Of a stretch of DNA of 52,940 bases, positions 37,528 through 47,436 are shown piece by piece. The translations under genes were made by a program, and so were the position numbers. The first letter of the stretch is position 1. Every line of letters starts with the position of its first letter. Origin of the DNA: an uncultured Lactobacillus sp. (GTDB lineage Bacteria > Bacillota > Bacilli > Lactobacillales > Lactobacillaceae); contig CAMCCW010000002.1 in assembly GCA_945873395.1 (NCBI GenBank), positions 1 through 52,940 of the forward strand. The letters are read 5' to 3'. The notes below the pieces were generated by a model. It did no database searches. It was given only the letters and a program-made list of their open reading frames with translations, and was not told the DNA's origin.

Positions 37528-37977
37528 ATGAAATTCTCATACAAACTCAGCGATGCAGTGCATGTTTTAAGCTACTTATATATCTATCGTGATGGCGACC
37601 TGTCCAGTCGGGCAATCGCCAAGAGTGTTGAGTCGAACCCAAGTGTTGTTCGCCAATTGATGTCTGATTTGCGGGAAGCCGGAATTATTGAAACCAGGAA
37701 AGGAGCTGCGGCACCACGCCTGGCTAAGCAACCATCTGAGATTAGCCTGCGCGAGATTTATCTGGCAATCAATATGGACCACAACCTTCTCCACATTGAC
37801 CCGAAAACCAACCCCCAATGTATTGTGGGGGGCAACATTCAGGATACCCTCAACGATTTCTATGGTCGGGTCCAGAAAACGGCATTTGATGAAATGGCAA
37901 AGATTACCCTGGCCGATATTATTGATGATGTCTTGACTAGGCAAGCTGCTAAGCAAAGTAAAAAGAGTTCAGTCTAG
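37528..37977 (+). CDS. Rrf2-family transcriptional regulator
   Basis: A 149-residue winged-helix regulator. The DNA-binding half (1-65) includes LSSRAIAKSVESNPSVVRQLMSDL and the wing. The region that carries three cysteines in iron-sulfur Rrf2 proteins has one (in NPQCIVGGN), so it resembles YwnA-type members that sense by a single cysteine or another ligand. It lies 24 bases after the oxidoreductase gene with only a weak ribosome site. The likely targets are the palindromes at 36613-36623 or 36539-36573. Confidence 0.88.
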   Translation: MKFSYKLSDAVHVLSYLYIYRDGDLSSRAIAKSVESNPSVVRQLMSDLREAGIIETRKGAAAPRLAKQPSEISLREIYLAINMDHNLLHIDPKTNPQCIVGGNIQDTLNDFYGRVQKTAFDEMAKITLADIIDDVLTRQAAKQSKKSSV

Positions 37978-37993
37978 GGCTGAGCTCTTTTTA
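37961..37993 (+). terminator. Terminator after the Rrf2 gene
   Basis: AAAGAG-TTCAG pairs with CTGAG-CTCTTT across a TCTAGGG loop, followed by T residues. The stem starts inside the last codons. Confidence 0.75.
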
Positions 37994-38020
37994 GCTTTAA
38001 TAAGGATGATGTTAATCGCA

Positions 38021-38074
38021 ACCTAAAAGCGACCCTAGTTTCCTGATTTGTTAGTCAGGAAGCTAGGGCCGCTT
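38021..38074 (-). terminator. Terminator of the metA-metY-hom operon
   Basis: A long stem of about 20 bp (38025-38047 region with 38053-38074) covers AGCGACCCTAG and its inverse copy. On the minus strand it ends in TTTT. Confidence 0.75.
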
Positions 38075-38076
38075 AG

Positions 38077-39339
38077 CTATTCTTGGGGGACGGGTTGCCA
38101 GCTATTAGCAATCGGCAGGTAGGAAACCTTGGCCCCATTCTTTTCAAGGGTATGCAGCAGTTTTTCTAATGTGTCACGTGAAATTACGGACGTCAGGCCA
38201 CTCCAGTAGTGGGGACCAACCGTCTGCTGCTGGAAAAGATCTGGATAGTTAGAATTGGTTAGCGAACGATCCTCTTCCACGGTGATTAAATACCGCTGGG
38301 GAACAGTCGTTAAGGATTGGGCGGCTGCCGGCTTGCGGTAGTTGTTAAATTCACGACCGCAGTCTCCCTTCACGATATCATCGCCGGTAGCTAACAGGTC
38401 GCTCAGAATGCTGTTAGCGGTAGGCGCGGCACCAGCACCAGGGCCGGTGTAGGTGGTTTCGCCAAGGGCATCGCTTTGGACAGCGATCGCGTTTTGCACC
38501 CCGTTGACATGAGCAAGTGGTTCTGCAGCCGGGATCGCCGCCGGCCCAACTAAGGAGTAGAGCTGGTGCCCGGCTTCCTTAGCCACCGCCAGGAGCTTGA
38601 TCTTCATTTTAAATTGTTTAGCACTAGCTAGCTGGGCAGGCGAAATTTTGGTAATCCCTCGGCGCGGAATATCGGCTAGCCTGAGAGATTGACCAAAGGC
38701 AAAGCGGCTAAGGATAATCAGCTTGTAGGTCGCGTCAATCCCCTGCACGTCGTTAGTGGGGTCCGCTTCCGCATAACCCAGCTCCTGAGCATTTTTGAGG
38801 GCCGTTGCATAATCCCTATCTTCCCGATCCATTGCGGTCAGAACATAGTTAGCGGTACCGTTGATAATGCCGGTAATCTGGCTGATTTTATCGGTTTCGA
38901 GACTGGAGGAGAGGACGCGGAGGATGGGGATGCCACCGGCCACGCTCGCTTCATAGAAGAAGTCAACTTTGGCTGTTTTAGCTAATCGCAGAATTTCTTC
39001 ACCGGCGGTCGCGAGGAGGTCCTTGTTGGCGCTGATGATGGATTTGCCATTAAGGATTGCCTGACAGATAGCGACTTTAGCCGGTTCAATCGTTCCCATT
39101 GCTTCAATCACAATCTGAATTTCGGGATCATCGACCACATCGGTTACCTTCTCAGTGAGAATCGTCCCGGCAGGCAGGTCATCGTTTTGGTGACGGGTAC
39201 GGTTGTGAACGGCGACGCTTTTGAGCTTAAAACGAAAATCCTGGGTCCGGGCGATCTTAGCTGCTTGCTTTTGCAGGAGGGTCACAACCCCCTTACCGAC
39301 AGTGCCAAGCCCTAAAAGGCCGATTGTGATTGTTTCCAT
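38077..39339 (-). CDS. hom: Homoserine dehydrogenase
   Basis: A 420-residue NAD(P)H-dependent enzyme making homoserine from aspartate semialdehyde. The Rossmann motif GLLGLGTVGKGV is at residues 8-19; the substrate region has ASVAGGIPILR, GIINGTANYVLT and GYAEADPTNDVQG. A C-terminal ACT-like domain (about 350-410), starting at YLITVEED, suggests amino-acid feedback. AGGAG lies before the ATG. It is the last gene of metA-metY-hom, so here it mainly serves methionine. Confidence 0.95.
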   Translation of the reverse strand: METITIGLLGLGTVGKGVVTLLQKQAAKIARTQDFRFKLKSVAVHNRTRHQNDDLPAGTILTEKVTDVVDDPEIQIVIEAMGTIEPAKVAICQAILNGKSIISANKDLLATAGEEILRLAKTAKVDFFYEASVAGGIPILRVLSSSLETDKISQITGIINGTANYVLTAMDREDRDYATALKNAQELGYAEADPTNDVQGIDATYKLIILSRFAFGQSLRLADIPRRGITKISPAQLASAKQFKMKIKLLAVAKEAGHQLYSLVGPAAIPAAEPLAHVNGVQNAIAVQSDALGETTYTGPGAGAAPTANSILSDLLATGDDIVKGDCGREFNNYRKPAAAQSLTTVPQRYLITVEEDRSLTNSNYPDLFQQQTVGPHYWSGLTSVISRDTLEKLLHTLEKNGAKVSYLPIANSWQPVPQE

Positions 39340-39354
39340 AGCAGGAGCTCCTTT

Positions 39355-40638
39355 CTAAATTTTGGCGAGTGCTTGATCAAGGTCCGCAATTAGGTCGTCA
39401 GCATTTTCGATCCCCACGGAAATCCGGATGAGGTCTGGGGTCACTCCGGCGGCCTTAAGCTGCTCTTCATTTAGCTGGGCGTGGGTCGTTGATGCGGGGT
39501 GGATAATCAGTGACTTGGCATCGGCAACGTTGGCGAGAAGCGAGAAGAGCTTGAGGTTGCTGATTAACTTCTTTCCAGCTTCCTCGCCGCCCTTAAGACC
39601 GAGGGTGAAGATCGAACCGACGCCCTTAGGGAAGTACTTATCGGCGAGCGGCTTATAAGGGCTATCCGGCAATTCGGGGTAGTTGATCCAGGCAACCTTA
39701 GGATGGTTGTTTAAGAAACTGACGATTTTGCGGGTATTGGCAACGTGGCGTTCGACCCGTAGTGATAATGATTCCAGACCTTGGAGAAGGAGGAAGGAGT
39801 TGAAGGGGCTGATTGTAGCCCCCAGGTCCCGCAGTGTTTCTGCTCGAACCTTAGTAGTGAAGGCGGCTCCCTTCAGGTCGGCAAAGACAATCCCATCGTA
39901 CTGGTCATTTGGTTCGGTAAAGTCAGGGTATCTGCCGCTGGCCTGGTAATCGAACTTGCCATTTTCCACGATTACACCACCCATCGTTGTGCCGTGACCG
40001 CCGATAAACTTGGTGGCGGAGTGAATAACGACATCGGCGCCGTGGTCAAGCGGCTTGACGAGGTAAGGCGTCCCAAAGGTGTTATCAACGATCAGGAGAA
40101 TACCGTGGTCGTGGGCAATCTTGGCGATTTTTTCGAAGTCAACCAGGTTGATCTGTGGATTCCCAATGCTTTCTACGTAAAGGGCCTTAGTATGCTCGTT
40201 AATTTCTTTGGCAAAGTTTTCGGGATCATCGGGGTCGACGAAGTGGGTTGTAATGCCAAGTTTCGGCAAGGTAACGGCGAAGAGGTCGTAGGTCCCACCG
40301 TATAAAGTGCTGGCGGCGACGATCTCGTCACCCTCGGCAGCGATGTTCAAAATGGCGGCAGTGATCGCGGCCGATCCCGTAGCGAGGGTAACGCCGGCAG
40401 TCCCGTGTTCCAAGGCGGCCACCCGCTTATCAACAACGTCTGTCGTAGGATTGGTTAAACGAGTGTAGATGTTGCCGGGTTCCTTAAGACTAAAACGGTC
40501 GGCGGCTTCCTTGGCATCCTTGAAGACGTAGGAGGTTGTTTGATAAATTGGCACAGCCCGGGAGCCGGTTTCGTCAACTGTCTGACCAGCGTGAACTTGG
40601 AGCGTTTCAAAATGGTAGTTATTGTTATTTTCTGTCAT
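39355..40638 (-). CDS. metY: O-acetylhomoserine sulfhydrylase
   Basis: A 427-residue PLP enzyme of the Cys/Met metabolism family that makes homocysteine from O-acetylhomoserine and sulfide. The PLP lysine is Lys210 in [11 protein letters not shown], and [21 protein letters not shown] and the phosphate-binding ATGSAAI are present. The length, about 430 residues, fits MetY rather than the shorter cystathionine synthases. It sits between metA, which makes its substrate, and hom. Confidence 0.92.
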   Translation of the reverse strand: MTENNNNYHFETLQVHAGQTVDETGSRAVPIYQTTSYVFKDAKEAADRFSLKEPGNIYTRLTNPTTDVVDKRVAALEHGTAGVTLATGSAAITAAILNIAAEGDEIVAASTLYGGTYDLFAVTLPKLGITTHFVDPDDPENFAKEINEHTKALYVESIGNPQINLVDFEKIAKIAHDHGILLIVDNTFGTPYLVKPLDHGADVVIHSATKFIGGHGTTMGGVIVENGKFDYQASGRYPDFTEPNDQYDGIVFADLKGAAFTTKVRAETLRDLGATISPFNSFLLLQGLESLSLRVERHVANTRKIVSFLNNHPKVAWINYPELPDSPYKPLADKYFPKGVGSIFTLGLKGGEEAGKKLISNLKLFSLLANVADAKSLIIHPASTTHAQLNEEQLKAAGVTPDLIRISVGIENADDLIADLDQALAKI

Positions 40639-40654
40639 ATTTAATACCTACTTT

Positions 40655-41509
40655 CTAGTTTGTGAGTGTGTTTAACCAGTTTTGATAGATTGAATGTGAG
40701 GCGGCTGGCCAGGAATAATTAATCTGGTCAGTTGCTTCGTTTTTAAAGTAGTGAAGTGGTACCTGAATTGTGCGCCGCTTTTTTTGATCGCGGTAGTATT
40801 CCTTGGCAAGGGTGTCGCAACTGTATTCCGGATGCCCAGTGATGTAAGTATGGTGGCGACGATGGGACCGGAGAAGCATTGGCCCGGCTTCTACGCTGTC
40901 GACAATTATCTTGAGGTCGCCAGGAAGGTGGTGCCGGTCAAGGATACTGGCGCTGTGACGGGATTGCGGCATCTTGATTAACCCTCCGGCACCCAGATTC
41001 AGTGAGAGGCGGGATGACGGATCGATGCTCGTGGCGGTAAAGATTCCGAAGAGCTTATTGCTGAGTGTGCGTTTGGAGATGTTGAAGTCAACGAACAGCC
41101 CCGCCTGTGCGGCCCAGCATTCGAAAAGGGTTTCGTGAACGTGGTGATTAGCCCAGGCGATGATGCGACAAAGTTCTGGCCAGTAATCAACCTGCTTAAA
41201 AGGAAGTTGCTCAACAGGCGCCCCGGTGATGATTAGGCCATCAAAGTGCCGGTCCTTAATCTGGTCAAAGTTAAGGTAGGTCTTTCGAATAATTCCCAAT
41301 GGGGTGCCCTTGAAGTGGTGAGTGGCCGGATAAAGGAAGGTTAAGGTGACATCCGACGATAGGTGATTGAAGCGGCTGAGAAATTGCAACTCAGTAGTCA
41401 GTTTGGTAGGCATTAAGTTGAGCACCAATAATTGAAGAGGTGCGGTCTGCTGGTGATTTTGCCATTGCTTTTTAATTATTGCGAAGCCATTCTGTGCGTT
41501 TGCGGTCAT
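40655..41509 (-). CDS. metA: Homoserine O-acyltransferase, MetA family
   Basis: A 284-residue enzyme of the class-I glutamine-amidotransferase-like MetA group that acylates homoserine. The catalytic triad is visible: Cys131 in ECWAAQAGL, His226 and Glu228 in TGHPEYS. Whether it uses acetyl- or succinyl-CoA cannot be read safely by eye, but the downstream O-acetylhomoserine sulfhydrylase points to acetyl-CoA. It is slightly shorter than the usual 300-310 residues. AAAGGAG lies before the ATG at 41509. It is the first gene behind a T-box leader. Confidence 0.92.
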   Translation of the reverse strand: MTANAQNGFAIIKKQWQNHQQTAPLQLLVLNLMPTKLTTELQFLSRFNHLSSDVTLTFLYPATHHFKGTPLGIIRKTYLNFDQIKDRHFDGLIITGAPVEQLPFKQVDYWPELCRIIAWANHHVHETLFECWAAQAGLFVDFNISKRTLSNKLFGIFTATSIDPSSRLSLNLGAGGLIKMPQSRHSASILDRHHLPGDLKIIVDSVEAGPMLLRSHRRHHTYITGHPEYSCDTLAKEYYRDQKKRRTIQVPLHYFKNEATDQINYSWPAASHSIYQNWLNTLTN

Positions 41510-41533
41510 CTTGCCATCTCCTTTCGATAAAAT

Positions 41534-41827
41534 AAAAAAGCCTTCGTCTCGGTCCTATTACTAGGATTCCGGGACGAAGGCTTTCGCGGTACCACCCTGA
41601 TTTGCTGCCAGCTCACACTGCCAGCCTTAATAAGTACTCACTATTTACACATAGTGAAGACCCGACAGGATACCGGTTGTCGACCGTTCCACCAGCCGCG
41701 ACGACCAGGGGAATAACTCGGAGCTCATCTTCGTGCTAATAATTGGTACCTCCTCACACCAACCGGCGGCTCTCTGAAACGATATTAGCATTACTCTTCT
41801 CTTCAATGTCTAATCAAATTCTAATTG
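41534..41827 (-). promoter_or_regulatory. T-box riboswitch, probably methionine-specific
   Basis: The minus-strand leader of metA carries the invariant T-box AGGGTGGTACCGCG (41598-41585), followed by a terminator stem (41582-41573 with 41548-41539) and T run. Upstream, Stem I features are seen: GAGTAA near the 5' end and AGAGAGCC. A codon ATG in the specifier-loop-like GAAGATGAGCTCCGAG (41728-41726) matches methionine, in keeping with the genes. Uncharged tRNA-Met would favour antitermination. Confidence 0.88.
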
Positions 41828-41833
41828 TTTGGT

Positions 41834-41861
41834 AGTTTATCACACTACTTTTTAATGTCAA
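41834..41861 (-). promoter_or_regulatory. Promoter of the T-box/metA operon
   Basis: On the minus strand TTGACA (41861-41856), 16 bases, TAAACT (41839-41834). Confidence 0.55.
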
Positions 41862-41907
41862 GCGGTTAATCAGCTTTTTCAACAATTAAATAGCAAGCCT
41901 ATATATT

Positions 41908-41975
41908 TTAATTGCGAACAATTTTCTCCTCACATTTCGCAAATAAGATTTTATATTATCAAAACACGAACTTAT
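41908..41975 (+). promoter_or_regulatory. Two PurBoxes upstream of purC
   Basis: TTAATTGCGAACAATT (CGAAC at 41915-41919) and AAAACACGAACTTATT (CGAAC at 41967-41971) lie in the same orientation 52 bases apart, about 40-95 bases upstream of the purC -35 box. Confidence 0.65.
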
Positions 41976-42009
41976 TTTGAAATAGAAGCGACTAAGTTAG
42001 TAAAATACG

Positions 42010-42038
42010 TTGACACTTTAAAAACAAAATAGTATATT
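42010..42038 (+). promoter_or_regulatory. Promoter of purCSQLFMNHD
   Basis: TTGACA (42010-42015), 17 bases, TATATT (42033-42038): close to the ideal sigma-A promoter. Confidence 0.78.
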
Positions 42039-42079
42039 GAAACCATAAAATAGCGAATGGAAATTTGCCATCGTGTATA

Positions 42080-42095
42080 TATTGTTCGTGTTTTC
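42080..42095 (-). promoter_or_regulatory. PurBox in the purC leader
   Basis: The minus strand reads AAAACACGAACAATAT. It is inverted relative to the two upstream boxes, about 40 bases into the transcript and just before the ribosome site, as in fhs. Confidence 0.55.
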
Positions 42096-42118
42096 AATTC
42101 AAAGGAGTCAACTGAGTG

Positions 42119-42838
42119 ATGGAAAAGTTACTGTACACCGGTAAAGCAAAGCAAATGTGGCAAACGGACGATCCCGAAGTCCTACGGGTAGTCTACATGG
42201 ATCAGGCAACCGCACTGAATGGTAAGAAGAAGGACCATTTCGCCGGCAAGGGGGCCGCTGCCAAGGGAATCTCGGACCTTGTCTTTAACTACCTGATTGA
42301 ACACGGGATTGCGACCCACTTCATCAAGCAGTTGTCGCCAACCGAGGACCTGGTTAAGAAGTGCCAGATGTTTCCTCTGGAATTTGTTACCCGTAACGTG
42401 ATTGCGGGTCACTTTGCCAGCCGTTACGGTCTGAAAGAAGGTAAGGTACTGGCGGAACCGGTCGAGGAAACCTTCTATAAGAGCGACGAACTCGACGATC
42501 CCTTCATCAACGAGTCCGCTACGATCGCCCTGGGCATTGCCAGTCATGCGGATCTGGAAAAAATGTGGAGCCTCTGCCGGGAGGTCAACGCCCTGCTCAA
42601 GCCGCTCTTTGAAAAGGCCGGGATTCAGCTGGTGGACTTCAAGCTCGAATTTGGCCGCCTCGCCGATGGTCAGATCGTCCTCGCTGATGAATTTTCCCCA
42701 GACAACTGCCGGTTATGGGATCTCAAGACTGACCAACACCTGGACAAGGATGTTTACCGGCGGAAGCTTGCGGACCTGACCAAGACCTACGACGAAGTAT
42801 TGGATCGGCTGAAGGATGCCTTAGGAAAGGAGAACTAA
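42119..42838 (+). CDS. purC: SAICAR synthetase
   Basis: A 239-residue ATP-dependent ligase that adds aspartate to CAIR. The start MEKLLYTGKAKQMW and the motifs LEFVTRNVIAGHFASRYG and LADEFSPDNCRLWD are those of PurC. A GTG directly before the ATG (42116) has better spacing (8 bases) to AAAGGAG and could be used instead. It is the first of nine purine genes in one direction, with three PurBoxes around its promoter. Confidence 0.95.
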   Translation: MEKLLYTGKAKQMWQTDDPEVLRVVYMDQATALNGKKKDHFAGKGAAAKGISDLVFNYLIEHGIATHFIKQLSPTEDLVKKCQMFPLEFVTRNVIAGHFASRYGLKEGKVLAEPVEETFYKSDELDDPFINESATIALGIASHADLEKMWSLCREVNALLKPLFEKAGIQLVDFKLEFGRLADGQIVLADEFSPDNCRLWDLKTDQHLDKDVYRRKLADLTKTYDEVLDRLKDALGKEN

Positions 42839-42840
42839 TC

Positions 42841-43092
42841 ATGACAAACGTTCGGATTTTCGTAACCTACAAGCAATCAGTGTTTGACCCCCAGGGTGAG
42901 ACGATCAAGGACGCCATCCACAGTTTGGGCCACGATGAGGTCACCGCGGTCAAGGTGGGGAAGTTCTTCGACGTTACCATTGATGCAACTGGGGACGCTG
43001 TTGATAAGACCGTCAAGGAGATCGCCGACCAGTTGCTGGTCAACTTCAACATGGAGACCTACCGCTACCAAGTACTGGAGGAAGCAGAATGA
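42841..43092 (+). CDS. purS: FGAM synthase subunit PurS
   Basis: An 83-residue dimeric protein that bridges PurL and PurQ in the three-part formylglycinamidine synthase. The conserved [21 protein letters not shown] and VRxGKxF-like VKVGKFFDV are visible. It is separated by two bases from purC, and its end overlaps purQ by four bases. Confidence 0.95.
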   Translation: MTNVRIFVTYKQSVFDPQGETIKDAIHSLGHDEVTAVKVGKFFDVTIDATGDAVDKTVKEIADQLLVNFNMETYRYQVLEEAE

Positions 43093-43769
43093 AAATCGCA
43101 GTAATTGTTTTTCCGGGTTCGAACTGTGACGTCGACCTGTATGAGGCTCTGGGCAGTGTCTGCGGCGCGGACGTCGAATATGTCTCCCACCACGAGCACA
43201 GTCTGGATGGCTTCGATGCAGTGATGCTGCCAGGGGGCTTTTCTTATGGTGACTACTTGCGCGCCGGGGCGATTGCCCGTTTTACCAACATCATGCCAGC
43301 TATTATCAAGATGGCAAATGAAGGGAAACCGGTCTTTGGCACCTGCAACGGGTTCCAGATCCTGACCGAAGCCGGACTGCTGCCGGGAGCACTGAAACGT
43401 AACGACAGCCAGCGCTTCGTCTGCAAGACCGTTCCGCTCGAAGTCGTCAACAACCAGACCCTTTTCACGAGCCAGTACCAGCCGCACGAACGGATCAACT
43501 TACCGATTGCTCATGCCGACGGGAGCTTTTACGCCGACCAAGCAACCTTGGATCAGCTGGAAGCTAACCACCAGGTCGTCTTTCGTTATGCAGAGGAGAA
43601 TCCAAATGGTAGTTTGCGAAATATTGCTGGAATTACTAACCAGCGTGGCAACGTTCTGGGAATGATGCCGCATCCCGAACGCGCAGTTGAAGCAATCTTA
43701 GGAAATACGGATGGCTTACGGTTGTTCAAGTCACTGTTGGCCAATGGACGTGTGAAAGTGGGGGAATAA
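43089..43769 (+). CDS. purQ: FGAM synthase glutaminase subunit PurQ
   Basis: A 226-residue class I glutamine amidotransferase that supplies ammonia to PurL. The nucleophile Cys lies in GTCNGFQIL near residue 85, preceded by [15 protein letters not shown]. The His-Glu part is in MPHPERAVE near the end. It overlaps purS and is followed by purL after three bases. Confidence 0.96.
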   Translation: MKIAVIVFPGSNCDVDLYEALGSVCGADVEYVSHHEHSLDGFDAVMLPGGFSYGDYLRAGAIARFTNIMPAIIKMANEGKPVFGTCNGFQILTEAGLLPGALKRNDSQRFVCKTVPLEVVNNQTLFTSQYQPHERINLPIAHADGSFYADQATLDQLEANHQVVFRYAEENPNGSLRNIAGITNQRGNVLGMMPHPERAVEAILGNTDGLRLFKSLLANGRVKVGE

Positions 43770-43772
43770 GCA

Positions 43773-46001
43773 ATGGAGCAGGCAATGACGCCCGAAGAGA
43801 TCAAAGAACAGAAGCCGTACTTGGACTGGAGCCTGAGCGAAAACGAATATAACTACATCAGTGAAAAGCTGCTCGGCCGGCTGCCGAACTACACCGAGAC
43901 CGGTCTGTTTGCGGCGATGTGGAGTGAACACTGTTCCTACAAGAAATCCAAACCAGTTCTCCGCCTCTTTCCTAATAAGAGTGACCGGGTTATCCAGGGC
44001 CCTGGTGAGGGTGCCGGGGTCGTGGACATTGATGATGGCCAAGCTGTCGTCTTCAAGGCCGAGAGTCACAACCACCCAACCACGGTTGAACCCTACCAGG
44101 GTGCCGCAACCGGGGTCGGTGGCATCCTGCGGGACATCTTCAGCATGGGTGCCCGGCCGGTGGCATCACTCGATTCGCTACATTTCGGCGAGCTTGATGA
44201 TTCGACCACTCGGATGAAGGTCGACGGTACGGTACGGGGCATTGGTGACTACGGTAACTGCATGGGAATCCCCACGATTGCCGGTGAGACCACCTTTGAT
44301 CCTTGCTACCAGGGCAACGTACTCTGCAACGCGATGAGTGTCGGCCTGATGGACCAGAAGGATATCCAGCAAGGCAAGGCCGCCGGGGTCGGCAACGCCG
44401 TGATGTACGTCGGCGCCAAGACTGGTCGAGATGGCATTCACGGTGCAACCTTTGCCTCCGCCGACTTTAGTGACGAAAACGCCACCCAGCGTTCTGCCGT
44501 CCAAGTCGGTAATCCTTTCATGGAAAAGCTCCTGCTGGAAGCTTGCTTAGAGTTAATCACCAAGCATCCTGACTGGCTGGTCGGTATCCAGGACATGGGA
44601 GCCGCCGGAATTGTCTCTTCCAGTGCCGAGATGGCTTCGGAAGGGAAGAGTGGCATGGACCTCAACCTGGACCTGGTTCCACAACGGGAAACCGGGATGT
44701 CCGCCTACGAGATCATGCTGAGTGAGTCCCAAGAGCGGATGCTGCTGTGTGTTAATAAGGGCCACGAGGAGGATGTCAAGAAGATCTTTGACTTCTACGA
44801 CCTCGATGCCGTCACGATCGGACGGATCACGGAGGGTCACCAATACGTCCTCCACCACGATGGTCAGGTGGTCTGCGACATTCCCGTTGCTAGCCTGACT
44901 GACGATGTCTTAGAAGAAGTCAGTGAGGAACGTAAACCGGCCCGGATCACGGCCGCTGAACAACAACCAGCCTGGCAACCACGGATTGATGATCCGGCCG
45001 CCACCTTGAAACAGCTGCTTGCACAGTCGACCATTGCTGACAAGAGTAGTTTCTACCAGCAGTATGATTCCCAAGTCCGGACCTCAACCGTAGTGGGTCC
45101 CGGGAGTGATGCCGGGGTTCTACGGGTGCGCGGTACTCACAAGGGCCTGGCAATGACCACCGACGGTAATGGCCGCTTTGTCTACCTCAATCCAGAGGTG
45201 GGTGGCCAAATGGCACTAGTGGAAGCCGCCGCTAATATCATTTCATCCGGTGCCCAGCCCCTGGCGATCACTGATTGCCTGAATTACGGTGATCCAAACG
45301 ATCCGGAGATCTTCTGGGAGCTTCACCAGTCAGTAAAAGGAATGGCCGCGGCCTGCCGGACCTTCGATACGCCAGTAATTTCCGGGAACGTTTCCCTATA
45401 CAACGAAAACAATGGCCAGGCTATTCATCCAACACCAATGGTCGGAATGGTTGGCCTGATTAAAAACATTGACCGGGTGGTCCCGAGCTTTGTCCAGCAT
45501 GCTGGCGACCGGGTTTACCTGGTTGGCCAAACCCGTGACGATTACGCTGGCTCAGAGCTGCAAAAGATGCTGACGGGCGAGATCAGTGGGGTCGTTCAAT
45601 CCTTTGACCTCGATCAGGTTCACGACTACATGACCCGCCTGCTGCACACGATGGAGAATGGTCACGTGGTCAGCTGTCACGACCTCAGTGAGGGTGGCCT
45701 TGGGGTGGCCTTAGCCGAGACCCTCTTTAAGACCGACCAGGGGATGAACCTGAATCTCCGTCACCTGACTAATGCCCAGCTGTTTAGCGAGACACCGGGG
45801 CGCTTCGTAGTGACGGTGCGGTCTGACCACGCAGCGGCGTTTGAACAGGATCTTGGCGACGCTGCCCAGCTAGTTGGGGAGGTTACCAATACCCACTGGT
45901 TGGAGGCCCACCTAGCTGACAGTGAGTTGAACCTTAACGTTGATGAATTGCAGAAGATCTGGGAGGAGGCAATCCCGTGCCAAATGAAGTCAAAGGACTA
46001 A
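43773..46001 (+). CDS. purL: FGAM synthase large subunit PurL (small type)
   Basis: A 742-residue ATP-dependent synthetase, the size of the Gram-positive PurL that needs separate PurS and PurQ. Motifs seen include [28 protein letters not shown] and GNVSLYNE, from its two repeated AIRS-like halves. GGGGGA lies before the ATG at 43773. Its last 25 bases overlap the purF start. Confidence 0.96.
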   Translation: MEQAMTPEEIKEQKPYLDWSLSENEYNYISEKLLGRLPNYTETGLFAAMWSEHCSYKKSKPVLRLFPNKSDRVIQGPGEGAGVVDIDDGQAVVFKAESHNHPTTVEPYQGAATGVGGILRDIFSMGARPVASLDSLHFGELDDSTTRMKVDGTVRGIGDYGNCMGIPTIAGETTFDPCYQGNVLCNAMSVGLMDQKDIQQGKAAGVGNAVMYVGAKTGRDGIHGATFASADFSDENATQRSAVQVGNPFMEKLLLEACLELITKHPDWLVGIQDMGAAGIVSSSAEMASEGKSGMDLNLDLVPQRETGMSAYEIMLSESQERMLLCVNKGHEEDVKKIFDFYDLDAVTIGRITEGHQYVLHHDGQVVCDIPVASLTDDVLEEVSEERKPARITAAEQQPAWQPRIDDPAATLKQLLAQSTIADKSSFYQQYDSQVRTSTVVGPGSDAGVLRVRGTHKGLAMTTDGNGRFVYLNPEVGGQMALVEAAANIISSGAQPLAITDCLNYGDPNDPEIFWELHQSVKGMAAACRTFDTPVISGNVSLYNENNGQAIHPTPMVGMVGLIKNIDRVVPSFVQHAGDRVYLVGQTRDDYAGSELQKMLTGEISGVVQSFDLDQVHDYMTRLLHTMENGHVVSCHDLSEGGLGVALAETLFKTDQGMNLNLRHLTNAQLFSETPGRFVVTVRSDHAAAFEQDLGDAAQLVGEVTNTHWLEAHLADSELNLNVDELQKIWEEAIPCQMKSKD

Positions 46002-47434
46002 ATGAAGAATGTGGGGTCTTCGGCGTCTTCGGGGCACCGGATGCCGCCCAGCTGACTTACTACGGCCTCCATACTCTTCAGCACCGGGGACAAGAAGGCG
46101 CCGGGATCGTGTCGACTGATGGTGAAAACCTCTACCAGCACCGTGATCGCGGACTGCTGGCCCAGGTCTTCGCTGACCCGGCCGAACTCAAACGGTTGGT
46201 TGGTGATTCCGCCATCGGCCACGTCCGTTACGGTACCAGTGGTCATAACTCAATTGCCAACGTCCAGCCCTTCCTCTTCCGCTTCCATGACGGGGACATT
46301 GCCCTGGCCCACAACGGTAATCTGACCAACGCCGTTACCCTTCGTCGCCAATTAGAGGATGACGGAGCGGTCTTCCAATCCGACTCTGATACGGAAATCC
46401 TGATTCACCTGATCCGTAAGCATATCCGGGAAGGCTTCATTCCCGCCCTCAAGAAGAGCCTTAACCAGGTACACGGTGGTTTTGCCTTCCTGCTCCTGCA
46501 AAAGGACCGCTTGGTGGCGGCGCTGGATCCCAATGGCATTCGTCCCCTTTGCATTGGTCAACTAGAAAATGGGGCTTACGTGGTGGCCAGTGAAACCTGT
46601 GCCCTCGACATTGTCAACGCTACTTTTGTCCGTGACGTCCAACCGGGGGAGCTGATCGTGATCGATCGGGATGGCCTGCACATTGACCATTACACCACCG
46701 ATACCCGCTTGGCAATCTGCTCGATGGAGTACATCTACTTTGCCCGGCCCGACTCCATCATCCACGGGGTAACGGTTCACAACGCCCGTAAGAAGATGGG
46801 CCGCCTACTGGCCCGCGAGCACCCGGTCGATGCTGACATGGTGATTGGGGTGCCGAACTCTTCGCTCTCCGCAGCCAGCGGATATGCCGAAGAGTCCGGC
46901 CTGCCCTACGAGATGGGGTTGATCAAGAGCCAGTACGTTGCGCGGACCTTCATTCAACCAACCCAGGCCCTTCGTGAGCAAGGGGTGCATATGAAACTCT
47001 CCGCTGTCCGCGGGGTCGTCAGTGGTAAACGAGTCGCCGTGGTTGACGACTCGATTGTCCGTGGGACGACCTCCAAGCAGATCGTCAAGATGCTCCGTGA
47101 TGCTGGTGCTAAGGAAGTCCACCTGTTGATCTCCTCACCACCGTTCCGTTTCCCATGTTTCTACGGAATTGATATTTCGACCCGGTCAGAACTGATGGCG
47201 GCCCACTACTCGGTTGAGGAGATGCGCCAACAAATCGGTGCTGACAGCCTGAGCTTCCTGAGCGTTGATAGCCTGATCAAGGCCATCAGCGTTCCCGACG
47301 CTGGAAATGCTCCTGACGGCGGGTTAACGGTGGCCTACTTTACGGGGCAGTACCCAACGCCACTCTATGATTACGAGGCTGGCTACCTGAAGTCACTGAA
47401 TGAACAGGAACTGCGTGCACAAAGGAGGCAGTGA
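45977..47434 (+). CDS. purF: Amidophosphoribosyltransferase
   Basis: A 485-residue enzyme for the first committed purine step (PRPP and glutamine to phosphoribosylamine). The start is GTG, inside the purL end, with GGGAGGAGG upstream. An 11-residue propeptide ([11 protein letters not shown]) precedes CGVFGVF, whose Cys12 becomes the N-terminal nucleophile after self-cleavage. The PRPP motif [14 protein letters not shown] is near residue 355. Confidence 0.96.
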   Translation: MPNEVKGLNEECGVFGVFGAPDAAQLTYYGLHTLQHRGQEGAGIVSTDGENLYQHRDRGLLAQVFADPAELKRLVGDSAIGHVRYGTSGHNSIANVQPFLFRFHDGDIALAHNGNLTNAVTLRRQLEDDGAVFQSDSDTEILIHLIRKHIREGFIPALKKSLNQVHGGFAFLLLQKDRLVAALDPNGIRPLCIGQLENGAYVVASETCALDIVNATFVRDVQPGELIVIDRDGLHIDHYTTDTRLAICSMEYIYFARPDSIIHGVTVHNARKKMGRLLAREHPVDADMVIGVPNSSLSAASGYAEESGLPYEMGLIKSQYVARTFIQPTQALREQGVHMKLSAVRGVVSGKRVAVVDDSIVRGTTSKQIVKMLRDAGAKEVHLLISSPPFRFPCFYGIDISTRSELMAAHYSVEEMRQQIGADSLSFLSVDSLIKAISVPDAGNAPDGGLTVAYFTGQYPTPLYDYEAGYLKSLNEQELRAQRRQ

Positions 47435-47436
47435 GG

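Noticed and set aside
38170-38185. A parS-like sequence in hom (TGTGTCACGTGAAATT)
   Set aside because: Three mismatches from parS, two of them at the end of one arm; too weak to report as a site.
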